Source: Acridotheres tristis (lineage: Eukaryota; Chordata; Aves; Passeriformes; Sturnidae). From it: a DNA stretch of 64,000 bases. Below the pieces are notes generated by a model. It had not been told where the DNA came from and did no database searches. It was given only the letters and a program-made list of their open reading frames with translations. The translations under genes were made by a program, and so were the position numbers. The first letter of the stretch is position 1. The number at the start of each line of letters is the position of its first letter. This document shows, piece after piece, positions 23,601 through 30,900 of this stretch. The stretch covers positions 99,552,048-99,616,047 of the forward strand of contig CM072884.1 in NCBI GenBank assembly GCA_037013685.1, written 5' to 3'.

Positions 23601-26600
23601 AGTTCCTAACTTCCAAGTGCAACTTGATAGGTACAAGCTACCAGAAATGTTTGGAACAGAAAATATATCCATCTAGTTTCATGGAAAGTCATTGATACCT
23701 ATTCTTGTTGCAACCTGTAGATTGAAGACTCTTTCTGCAATGTTAACTAGCAGAAACTTGCAGGCATTTTTCACAGCCTGGACTCATTCCTGAAGTTCAA
23801 TATATATGCCAAAGTGCCATGCAAGGCCATAGACTAAATAAAAACTCTCTGGGTACAGGCTAAAATTAGGTGAAAATTCTAACTAGCAGACAGTGGATTT
23901 TGAATGGTGAGTTAATACTTAGATTGGTTCTTAATGGCAAAGGAGAGAAAAGACATATTTGACCCAACAGCAAGCCTCCCCCGCCTAACCCTGCAGCATG
24001 AATTCATTCATTCACTTTGGCCACTTGTCAGTCTGAGAGCAAAATCCGGGATACTTGGCTAAGAACACTTTAGCATGGAAAACTAACTTTTAAAATTACT
24101 TGAAACTGGATGAAGAAGAATGGATGAGAGGGGAAAGTGTCACAGAATAGGAGATTTTTCAAAATGGGGGCTCAAATATATCTACCTTTTTAGTTAAAAT
24201 TAAAACAGATCTTCACCTTACAGCATGGACGGATCATAAGGAAACCGATTTTATAAAGGAAATTAGCTAACTAGTTACCTGCCAACACTGGTGACACAGT
24301 CTTTCAAAAAAAAGAAGAAGAAAATTGCTCAAGTCTTTCATTATTAAGTAGAAATTTTTGAAAGTTTTGAAAGACTTGATGCAGCAGCTGTTCTTTGAAC
24401 AGTGTATGTCAGAGGTATACTTCCCATGACTCATATAGCCTCCAAAATTCCTGTAAGCAATCCTGAGCATGCAGAGATGGCCAAATTGACTGGTAAAGGA
24501 AGTTTCCTGACACAGCTTCAAAACCTGAAGTCACTGTCAACTATCCAAATTGGCAGACTGAAATTCCATTCCTGAGCAAAAGTACTGATCAAAACTTGAA
24601 GTACCATCAGCAGACTTGGTTTTGGAAGTGAACAAATTGTGAGAGAGGTTTGATTTTGTGCAAAGCATTAAATCAGTTGATATGCCAATAGTGGATTAAA
24701 GGGCTGCTAGATTCTATTACACTCTTTAGGGGAATTGTCACTTTAAAGTTGTCAGGGGAGCCAGAGTGGACACAACTTGTAGATGAAAACAGTTGTAAGA
24801 TAGGTAGTTAACAGAACTTATGCAAAATGAGACCAATCTGCTAATTATTATCCTGGTCTGCTCTATATAATCCAAAAAGACTGCTGTTGATCAATATGCA
24901 AGGCCTGAAGAATTAATTTAAACTAAAAAAATTGTTTACATAGAAAGGCCTAGCCTTCAGGAAAATGGAAAGCTGGTCCACATTGCTCTAAACAGTCATC
25001 AAAAAAGTGCCAAAAAGGCATGCCAAAATTAAGAGAATAGATACCAATACTATCTGAATTGTTATAAGAAAGGCTGGAAATTTTAATATGCTTTATCTAC
25101 CCAAAGAATGCTGAAAAAGCAGAAAATAAATAATAATCATAGTCAGAAGATGCACGTTGTTGTTCAGGGACTGCAGTACAGCATTACATTAGAAATTGAT
25201 TATCAGTATTATCCTGACTAAGCCTCCTTGACATGTGGGTGGATGCACTGTAAGCAGGAGATGACATTACAGTAAAGCCTTTGGAAGATCTGTTAATCAT
25301 TTATTTTCTCTAGCAATGGTGGTTGTGGGCTGTGACCCACCCTTGAGCATGGAACTGAGGAGCTGGAGCTGCCTGTGCTCTGACAAAGGCATTCCTGTAG
25401 TCTTCTTGCATGTAGACAATACAATACATTCAGAAAAGTAGCCATGAACATACCTTTATCACCACAGCACAGAAAAGGGAGCACAGTAGAAAGAATGCTT
25501 CAAGCAGCTCCAGAGTAAGAAAAATCAGGAAAAAATAAATAATGATAATTAAAAAAAAAAAAAGTCAAAGAACCCCACAATTTGGAGTGGAGGTAACTCC
25601 ATTCAACAGTAATTATGGGCTGACTTTTCATTGTCTTTTGCTGCATTTGGGCACATAAGCCTTTTCAGAAATGCAAATTTTTTCTTCTTACTATACTTAT
25701 CTCTAAGACATGCAAAACCTGGGGGTTTTGCCCTCACTAAAACTAAAAGCATGTTCTTTTAAGCCCTAATAGGAATCCTGAAACCTATGTACATACTTCC
25801 ATGTGTTTAAAATGAACTTTCTGAGAATGACAACATAAACCAAAAATGCATCTCTTTCTTCTTTCTAAACATTTTTACATAGTGATAATTGGTATCTTTA
25901 CAAGAGATAGCCAAGTGTAGGTATTAAGAATTAGACCTAGAGGAGCAGATTCTCTCAGTACATAAGCACCAGGGTTATTTTCCTTATATTACTAATAACT
26001 ACTGGATCAGTACAGCTGCATACTAATACAGTCAGGTATTCTCCTGAATAAAAATAGTCACAAGTTTATATGTCTACACAATCTGGTTTTTAATCAGTAA
26101 CAAAAGTTATTAACTTCTTTGCAAGTGTTTGCCACCTGTGACACATTTGGCTCACTACAGTCCATTAAAATGATGCCAAAAGACTCTCATACACTCAGGT
26201 ATTCCATCTACAGCTCATAACTGTTTTTTTATAAAAAGTCTAAAAACTTTAAACTTTCTACCTGTGGGCCACTTGATTCAGTTGAATATTTTGAAAATCT
26301 GAAGCTAAGACCTGTTTCCTCAAAATCAGTTTCATCCCTCCTTTTCATTCACAGTTCTATTTGTTTAGCTGGGGATAAACAACATCACATTATCCAGCAC
26401 CCTGAGCATCAAAAAGAACACGGAAGTTCTTCTCCCTTCATATTTTTTGGCGAACACTAACACTGGCACCTCAGATGAGGAGAGAACTGAGAAGAGACTC
26501 TGCTGACAGTACTAACTGCTGACAGCCTAAAACCAAAAACCCCCCATAAAATAGTGGGAAAACGTAAACACACTCTTGTGTCAGTTTAGCTTTTCTTGAT

Positions 26601-27956
26601 GATTACTGATAGTTCTAAGTGATACAAAGGTGAAAAATGAAATCCCTCTTTGCTTGCTTCCTCAGGCCTTTAGATATAGTTGAATTTTCCCTGGAAAAAC
26701 TCTTCTATGACATCTGTCCATCTGCTGAGCAGCTCTGTCCTTTTTACTATTTAAAGTACAAGAGGTTAACACCTCTCCATCTTAGTATCAGGTTTATCAC
26801 CTGAATCTCAGATTCTGTCTCAATAGAAACATTTTGTAAGTTACTGTATCCAGAGAATAAGAGTCAAAACTAGTCTAGTCTGTAACCTATGAAACCTCAT
26901 TGGTTGTACAACTTTGTTAGGCAGGCATACTTAAATAAATAAAAAAAATCAGGCAGTAAATCTGAACTGCAAGAAGTTCTGACGTAGAGTAAAATAACAT
27001 GCCATGACACAGAAAGCAGCTTAAGAAAACTAGCCATTAAGTACACAGCAAAAAACACTCCGAACATTTTAATACACCAAGCACATTATTAACATGATAA
27101 ATGCATTACACACTATTGACAAAAGGAAGCTTTATGAATGACAAGCACTGTTATCTTTATCAGCTGAGGTCCAGATTAGTAACAGATTAACCATCAGTTT
27201 ACAGAATAGCCATGAAAAACACTAATTATTTTACTTTACTTTACCTACTTTACCTCACACAAAAGCATCATTATGTCAGTTATCCACAGCAACCTTATGA
27301 ATTTATTTTCCATTTGCTGTTACATAAAGAGCATAAACTGCCAAGTTCAAATATGTCATTTCTGTTACATGTTTTGGACCTTGCTACCCTTTCCTTAGCC
27401 ATATTCAGATCCACAACCAACATCAATGCAGGAGATGTTCTACACTCACACACGCTCTAAATACAGCAAATCTCAAAGGATCTTGTGGTGTTTTCGTAAG
27501 AGCAGTGTAAAAGATTGAACAACATGTTCTGAAAATAGTAACACTTCCAGCTCAAAAAAACTCCAGCAATAAAATAATTTGTCTTGTTACTACATATTGT
27601 GTTTTGGTTCTCTCCTCATCCAAAGCCTAGAAGAAGTTACTACCAATGATTTTTTGTGAAAACATAAAAAGCATCCAAAATGCTAAGCTGTTTCATTTCG
27701 TGTTAGGTACAGTTTTCCTCCTGATTTCAAGAGGCAAAAACTTGCCTGTTTGAATATATTCAAAAGTCCTATTTACCAAGACTAATGTAATTTATTTGGA
27801 GTACCAACACTAGACAAATCAGGAAAAAATTCTCTTACCTTTGCTTGCTGTAGCCAAGAACAACTGAAGTAAAAGGACTGCTTGAACAATCCTGAATCTC
27901 AGGAAAATGTCCTGTACTCTGCCAACACAGCACTGCTGTTTTCCCCAGGCAACCAT
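447..27956 (-). CDS. ADGRG2: ADGRG2 (GPR64) adhesion GPCR, N-terminal part, multi-exon, continues past left edge
   Basis: Ten minus-strand exons (27956-27839, 21185-20568, 9556-9518, 8149-8117, 6535-6503, 5587-5546, 3606-3559, 2996-2929, 1350-1277, 486-447) join to 1113 nt, 371 codons, with every phase matching and no stop. The product starts with a signal peptide, then a PTX (pentraxin/laminin-G-like) domain, a Ser/Thr-rich stalk built from tiny exons, a [10 protein letters not shown] motif and the start of a SEA-like region. Family knowledge: ADGRG2 is a plasma-membrane receptor, best known from male reproductive ducts, cleaved at a GAIN/GPS site and signalling through G proteins; those domains are off the left edge. 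Identity rests on three resemblances to remembered mammalian ADGRG2: the signal exon (Cys-Val-Gly-Arg followed by alternating hydrophobics), the Cys-Asn-x-Ser/Thr-x-x-Cys-Asn pattern before a Phe-x-x-Gly strand, and [16 protein letters not shown] against a near-identical mammalian stretch. ADGRG4 is the main alternative, because it also has a PTX domain. No homology search was run. Confidence 0.85.
487..1276 (-). other. ADGRG2 intron
   Basis: AT-rich intron of 790 bp. I see no repeat of known class and no coding frame that I trust. Confidence 0.7.
1277..1350 (-). CDS. ADGRG2: ADGRG2 exon, SEA-like region continued
   Basis: A 74-nt exon, phase 0 in and phase 2 out, with acceptor CATAACAG and donor CTGAG/GTAAGTAA. 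It encodes [20 protein letters not shown] then PQEL. Only this frame is open across the exon, and it is the phase delivered by the exon at 2929-2996. One sequon (NIT) is present. Confidence 0.78.
1351..2928 (-). other. ADGRG2 intron
   Basis: Intron of about 1.6 kb. Nothing recognisable beyond unique AT-rich sequence. Confidence 0.7.
2929..2996 (-). CDS. ADGRG2: ADGRG2 exon, start of SEA-like region
   Basis: A 68-nt exon, phase 1 in and phase 0 out, with acceptor TTTTGGTTTTAG and donor AAATA/GTAAGTATT. It encodes V then [14 protein letters not shown] and NASLNVEI, an alternating beta-strand pattern followed by a sequon. The Phe-x-x-Gly-x-hydrophobic strand followed by Glu-Ser occurs at the same position in mammalian ADGRG2. 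From here on exons are no longer phase-symmetric, which marks the end of the skippable stalk. Confidence 0.8.
3559..3606 (-). CDS. ADGRG2: ADGRG2 Cys/Asn-rich exon before the SEA-like region
   Basis: The exon is 48 nt, or 45 nt if the second of two tandem acceptors (TATAG, then CAG three bases later) is used, and is phase 1-1. It encodes [16 protein letters not shown] and the donor is TTCAG/GTTAGTG. The two cysteines four residues apart, each followed by Asn, and two sequons (NVT, NYS) mirror a Cys-Asn-x-Ser-x-x-Cys-Asn motif at the same place in mammalian ADGRG2. Confidence 0.8.
3607..5545 (-). other. ADGRG2 intron with a short CR1 tail
   Basis: Intron of about 1.9 kb. The only recognisable content is the CR1 3' tail at 4561-4625; the rest is unique AT-rich sequence. 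Confidence 0.65.
4561..4625 (+). mobile_element. CR1 LINE 3'-end fragment
   Basis: The sequence GGTTGGTCTTGATTATCTTA, then GAGGTCTTTTCCAACCTTAA, ending in a degenerate ATTCTATGACTCT-like tail, is the characteristic 3' end of avian CR1 in sense orientation. Only about 65 bp remains. Confidence 0.8.
5546..5587 (-). CDS. ADGRG2: ADGRG2 stalk mini-exon [14 protein letters not shown]
   Basis: A 42-nt exon, phase 1-1, with donor CCAG/GTAGGG. It encodes [14 protein letters not shown], which is Thr-rich and likely O-glycosylated. The acceptor TTTACAG is preceded by an uninterrupted run of 29 T (29 A on the plus strand, 5592-5620), so the polypyrimidine tract is itself a homopolymer microsatellite. 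Confidence 0.78.
5592..5620. repeat. A29 homopolymer
   Basis: Twenty-nine consecutive A on the plus strand. It serves as the polypyrimidine tract (T29) of the minus-strand exon at 5546-5587. Confidence 0.95.
5641..6084 (+). CDS. plus-strand open frame in an ADGRG2 intron; candidate terminal exon or retrocopy, function unknown
   Basis: The frame is open from a stop at 5638 to the TGA ending at 6084, 148 codons including the stop; the first Met is at 5740, giving 114 residues. Two acceptor-like sites lie at its start (TTCTATTTCAG ending 5693, and TTTACAG ending 5706), and an AATAAA occurs at 6282-6287, about 200 bp past the stop. The peptide has ordinary protein composition, for example [20 protein letters not shown] near the start and an aromatic/Pro-rich [20 protein letters not shown] in the middle, with no long simple repeats. 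I do not recognise a family. It may be the last exon of a nested plus-strand gene, an old retrocopy, or a chance frame. No upstream plus-strand exon was found between 1 and 5600. Confidence 0.35.
   Translation, partial: KKPHEIHVTKINSYFYFRLSLQEKCKRQTIYKKMKSLSVWEMQKQQVEKYPSSYMFVPPSEPVTPGSLLLRGESGAFKVIPIYPIPHGYFNIRGIPILNMCFSINNEEQQDVQLVYRHGGIHTDMELTYSSFQMGKSGKEGVTSSSD
6282..6287 (+). promoter_or_regulatory. possible poly(A) signal AATAAA for the plus-strand frame
   Basis: A canonical hexamer about 200 bp after the stop of the 5641-6084 frame. Such hexamers are common in AT-rich introns, so it is only supportive. Confidence 0.25.
6503..6535 (-). CDS. ADGRG2: ADGRG2 stalk mini-exon [11 protein letters not shown]
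   Basis: A 33-nt exon, phase 1-1, with acceptor CTATTTCAG and donor TACAG/GTGAGAA. It encodes [11 protein letters not shown]. It has the same length and the same acidic/Ser/Thr composition as the exon at 8117-8149, which suggests the two arose by exon duplication. Confidence 0.78.
6536..8116 (-). other. ADGRG2 intron
   Basis: Intron of about 1.6 kb with a short pyrimidine-rich microsatellite at 7981-8035. Open frames at 7679-7903 have no splice support and look like chance. Confidence 0.65.
7981..8035. repeat. imperfect CTATTACA / CTATTACT microsatellite
   Basis: About seven degenerate copies of a CTATTACA- or CTATTACT-type unit in tandem, upstream (3' on the plus strand) of nothing recognisable; the exon at 8117-8149 begins some 80 bp away. 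Confidence 0.7.
8117..8149 (-). CDS. ADGRG2: ADGRG2 stalk mini-exon [11 protein letters not shown]
   Basis: A 33-nt exon, phase 1-1, with acceptor AAATTCACAG and donor TTTTG/GTAAGA. It encodes [11 protein letters not shown], acidic then Thr-rich, consistent with a mucin-like spacer. A second AG five bases into the exon would break the phase, so the first AG is preferred. Confidence 0.75.
8150..9517 (-). other. ADGRG2 intron
   Basis: Intron of about 1.4 kb between two stalk mini-exons. No repeat or further exon recognised. Confidence 0.65.
9518..9556 (-). CDS. ADGRG2: ADGRG2 stalk mini-exon [13 protein letters not shown]
   Basis: A 39-nt exon, phase 1-1, with acceptor TTATTTTGCAG and donor AACAG/GTATGTT. 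It encodes [13 protein letters not shown]. Its Thr/Ser content suggests an O-glycosylated linker just after the PTX domain. Mammalian ADGRG2 has comparable short cassette exons that are alternatively spliced. Confidence 0.75.
9568..9614. repeat. TA/CA dinucleotide-rich microsatellite
   Basis: A degenerate run of TATATATTTATACACACGCA-type sequence ending in a short CA run, just 5' of the [13 protein letters not shown] exon. Confidence 0.7.
9862..10405 (+). mobile_element. ERVL-type retroelement fragment, RNase H to integrase portion of pol, degenerate
   Basis: On the plus strand the DNA closely resembles the RNase H/integrase junction of avian ERVL-like elements as I know them. It includes GAAGCAGCTCAGGTGG, TCAATGGGCCCAGG, GAGAGATGCAACACACAGAT and, further on, GGCAAGTGCTATGTGCTTCT and CTGGGCCTTGAAAA. 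The reading frame is broken repeatedly by stops and shifts, so it is non-functional. No primer-binding site or LTR was recognised next to it. Confidence 0.65.
10406..11149 (+). mobile_element. probable ERVL-type leader/unassigned segment between pol-like and gag-like parts
   Basis: GC content is higher than in the surrounding intron and the sequence is continuous with retroelement-like DNA on both sides (for example GGGCAGGGAGGAAGAAAAAC and CTGGGGCACTAAGCATAGTC). It probably represents the leader upstream of gag, but I cannot assign it firmly. Small open frames on both strands here (10515-10818, 9841-10152) are treated as shadows. Confidence 0.45.
11150..11560 (+). mobile_element. ERVL-type retroelement fragment, gag-like, degenerate
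   Basis: Contains a Glu-rich coding-like stretch (GAGAAGGAGGAAGAAGATCC) followed by sequence resembling the avian ERVL gag region (AACAGATTGTTGCCTGGCTA, then an ATGCTGGGAT stretch). It lies downstream of the pol-like part in the same orientation, the reverse of the normal proviral order. Multiple stops make it non-coding. Confidence 0.55.
11561..20567 (-). other. long ADGRG2 intron between PTX exon and stalk mini-exons
   Basis: About 9 kb of largely unique AT-rich sequence between the retroelement fragment and the PTX exon. I searched the minus strand for further phase 1-1 cassettes; only the 15-nt candidate at 12490-12504 was worth listing. Open frames at 19172-19465 and 19853-20152 on the plus strand have no splice or family support. 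Confidence 0.55.
12490..12504 (-). CDS. ADGRG2: possible ADGRG2 15-nt microexon
   Basis: A strong donor (TTCAG/GTGAGTT) follows a plausible acceptor (TTTGTTCCAAG). The 15 nt between them are phase 1 at both ends like the other stalk exons, and would add D-A-E-Y-S before the shared Gly codon. The acceptor is only moderate and the exon is very short, so this may be chance. It is not counted in the 371-codon chain. Confidence 0.3.
20568..21185 (-). CDS. ADGRG2: ADGRG2 PTX (pentraxin/laminin-G-like) domain exon
   Basis: This is the largest coding exon, 618 nt, phase 1 at both ends, with acceptor TTTATTTAG and donor ATGTG/GTAAGTA. It encodes about 206 residues from [13 protein letters not shown] to EEDNSLPCG. 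Pentraxin-like hallmarks include a conserved core near [17 protein letters not shown], the strand [10 protein letters not shown] (matching the Cys-x-x-Trp-x-Ser part of the pentraxin signature, with Gln instead of His before it), [10 protein letters not shown], and ELYLFRMWD followed by a Cys and a Trp-rich end ([11 protein letters not shown]). There are several N-glycosylation sequons (NTS, NGT, NIT, NTT). PTX domains of this style occur at the N termini of ADGRG4 and ADGRG6 and probably mediate extracellular binding. The exon follows the signal exon and precedes the mini-exon stalk, and it could be skipped without changing the frame. A CR1 element ends about 260 bp upstream of its acceptor. 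Confidence 0.85.
21448..22870 (-). mobile_element. CR1 LINE, 5'-truncated and internally deleted
   Basis: The element is in reverse orientation. Its 3' end is at 21448 (AGAATCACAGAATCATTCAG, reading as a CR1 tail on the minus strand) and the body extends to about 22870. On the minus strand 22577-22296 gives an ORF2 linker peptide typical of CR1 between endonuclease and reverse transcriptase ([20 protein letters not shown]). Around 22200-22230 the sequence jumps from 3'-terminal ORF2 to this linker, so most of the reverse-transcriptase domain is deleted. Sequence divergence and stops mark it as inactive. Confidence 0.85.
22871..27838 (-). other. ADGRG2 intron between signal-peptide and PTX exons (repeat-poor part)
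   Basis: About 5 kb with a 30-bp AT-rich tandem duplication at 23208-23265 and otherwise unique sequence. No further exon or repeat recognised. Confidence 0.6.
23208..23265. repeat. two copies of a 30-bp AT-rich unit with a palindromic junction
   Basis: TTAATATTTTTATTTTAATA is followed by AATATA at 23208 and again at 23238 (period 30). The junction AATAAATATATTTATT (23224-23239) is a perfect 16-bp palindrome. Confidence 0.85.
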
Positions 27957-27957
27957 T
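27839..27957 (-). CDS. ADGRG2: ADGRG2 exon with start codon and signal peptide
   Basis: The acceptor TTTCTTCTAG precedes an ATG at 27956-27954. The exon encodes [20 protein letters not shown], then [19 protein letters not shown], and ends in donor AAAG/GTAAGAGA with phase 1. A basic stretch followed by about 14 hydrophobic residues ([15 protein letters not shown]) is a typical cleavable signal peptide, with cleavage likely after the small residues ATA or TAS. The acceptor immediately before the ATG implies at least one upstream noncoding exon, plausibly in the CpG island near 38.8 kb. The CxVGR motif and the length of about 39 residues resemble the mammalian ADGRG2 signal exon, which is the best single clue to the gene's identity. 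Confidence 0.85.
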
Positions 27958-30900
27958 CTAGAAGAAATAGATAAATAAATAAACCACAATGACTAGAAAT
28001 TATGTAGGTGTGTGGACATTATGACAAAATATGTTTCCAACATGAGCAGAAGTCTTCTCAACCCTGTTGTACTATTGGGTGTATATTGCACAGAAATGCA
28101 CTTGCCAAGACACTAAGAGAGAAAGAGATGTTTGCTGAAAGGGAAAAATACCCCAAAACAAAAAAAAAAAAAAAATTCAAGCTCTAATTCTCCAAAGACT
28201 ACAAATATATCAGAGCATGGCCATGACTCCTTGCACAAATAAGACTTTCAGCATTTGAAAAACAAACAAACCCCTCCAAAAGATTCCCACACAACAGCAA
28301 CAAAAATCCCAACCAAAAGCTGACAGAGAAAGCATGGAAAGGTTGTCCAAAAGCTTTAATAATCTCAGTAAGTATGTAAGAAAGAATCTCTTCAGTACAC
28401 TACCCACACCTTCTCTCATGTGACACTTCAACACCAACACAATGAACTAAGTAAGAAACAAGATTTTGATTCCCAATGCTCATCTCATTATCAAAGCAAG
28501 AAGCTACTGGGGAAAAAAAAAAAGAGACAAATGCCACAAATCACTGTGGACAGCAAGTTCATATAACGAAAACCTGGTTTGTCCACCTTTCTTCCTAGTG
28601 ATGGTTGTTTAATGTGAGCAACTGGACAAAAGAAAATGTGTAGGAAAAAGTATACACCTCCTATTATGAGAGATACTATCCTATGAAATATTTTTTACAA
28701 TATTTTCAAAAAAAGGTGCATCTGAATATTTTGCATGCTGAAAGAAACATTCGGGTGCTTTTTGCACACTTTAATTCTTAAACTAAAAAGTTTAGATATA
28801 TAGTGGCAAGTGATTCTGTAGCTGATTCCTGAAACATGCAAAGCAGTAAACTTTACATATTGAATATCTTCCATGTATCGACTTTAAGGTAGAACAGAGC
28901 ATTGCGCCTGACACCAGAAGTTTAATTTGGCCATCACAAGCTGGGTGCAAGTGCATGTGCATAGGTTAGCACTCACACTGCTCACAAACTGCACTGTACT
29001 TCTGCTCATGCTGTGTCAGGCTGCAGTAGCTTCCCTTCTTTTCAGGCATTGTTAAATGGAGAGCTGTTCCAGGACTTTCAATTTCTTTTAAGGTTAGAGC
29101 TAAAATGTATTTTTTTTTGCGAGCATTCAAACAAATATTTATTACATATTTATTAATTTAAAATGGTCATTATGGGTTGAACTCTACAAGAGAAGTGCCA
29201 CAGGAAAAAACTAAGAAACAGGGAAGTTGCTAAGGAGTTGAAACTTTAGAAATTGATTAAACATACATGCAAATAAATTATAACCATATAACAACATAAC
29301 ATAGCATAAAGCAAAGACTTTCTTAAAATTAAGAGCACTGCAACATTGTTGCCAGTGTTTTCAAGAATTATGCAACATGCAACACTTCTAACAAATTTTT
29401 AAAAGCTAACAAAATAAATCATATGCTAAAACAATGGTCATATCTAATATACACAATCCTATGCGGGAATTTATCAAAACCAACAAAAACAAGTAAAAAA
29501 AGGGAAGAAATGTCAATGGTGGGCTAGCTTTCTAAAGATCCCCAAGAAACATGTTCAAACCTGTCCTCAGTTGGCTTCTCTGAATGTCTAAAAATCATAT
29601 ATTAATAAAGTTGTTCCATCAGCAACCCAAGTAGCAGAATTAAATTAATTCTCCTAAGAACTTGATAATGAAAAATTTTGTGCTTATACATATCTGACAG
29701 CTTCAAGGACTGTGTATTTACAATGTAATTTCCTAGGGTTAAAGGAGATGCTCATCCAAAAACTGTTTCCTTTCTTTGCTTACTTACATTTCCCAGTCTA
29801 GTGTCAAATCAGGACACTTCCAAGCAAAACCAAGCTGCATATCTATTCTTCCACTTTATGAGGAAATCTTTTATACACTAAACCATCCATCCAAAGTGAT
29901 GTATTTAGACAATAAAACAAATACAACTTCCAGCATCCCTTTTCTCTACTACCTAGATACCAAGAACTTAATGGAACCCAAAAATACTCAGTGGCATCCA
30001 CAAGTGTAGCCATTGATGCTGGCAAGTAACGAGGCAAGCTGCTTCCTTTGTGTCACATATGATACTGATTCAGAACACTCCTACATTCCCTGCTTTTGGT
30101 TTTCTCCTTAAGCCTCAGTCCTGCAAACAGACACACACGGAATGAACTAACTAGGGCAGAGGTTTACTCCTGAACCACCAAGCATGCCTTCTATTTAGTT
30201 TGGCAGAACTCATTAGACAATGATGTTAGCGTCCCATACCCCAGAAATAAAAACTGCATTACAAAAGCCTAAATTTGAGTACAGGAGCCATGAAATTCCT
30301 GGTAGTGACTCCAGCCCTTTCTGAGCACTCTGTAGGCTGAGGAGTTCGAATGGACCTTCCTCTAACTCTGGCATTTCAGAGTGAGCTTTGCTAATATATG
30401 TCCAGTGTTTAAACAAAATGCTGTAATAAATACTTTCTGTACATTCAAGTTTTTATCTCCTCTGGGTTTTTTGACATTGTTCTCACTTTCAGAGATGGGC
30501 CTGGCAAAGACAAGTAGGGCCAGAGACAGAGCTTCTTGTTGACTGAAAACAGTCACATCAAAAACTCCAAAACTATTCAAAGCTATGAATGAAAATTAAT
30601 GATCCCAGGCAAAGCAATAAAATCCAGATAGCAGGAAACTGAGTAAATACATAAAGTGAAATTCTGACATGGTCACAGCTCAACTGACTTTTTTCAAGAC
30701 TTTGGATAGTTACACTAGTTCAAGATTTGTTCCAGTGTCCAGATAAAATGTACAATAAAGAGTTGGGAAAATAACATTTGTGTTCCTTTCTTTTTGCAAC
30801 AATGTTGTTTAGACACTACCAAAGAAAAATATGCTGCTATCTTTGGTATATTTTTTTAAGAAAAAAAGCAAGATATAAAATACAATTTCACCATATCTAT

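Noticed and set aside
447..27956. Assignment of the receptor to ADGRG4 (GPR112)
   Set aside because: The PTX domain fits ADGRG4, but the signal exon, the Cys-Asn motif exon and the [11 protein letters not shown] region fit ADGRG2 better, and the very long single-exon mucin-like region of ADGRG4 is absent.
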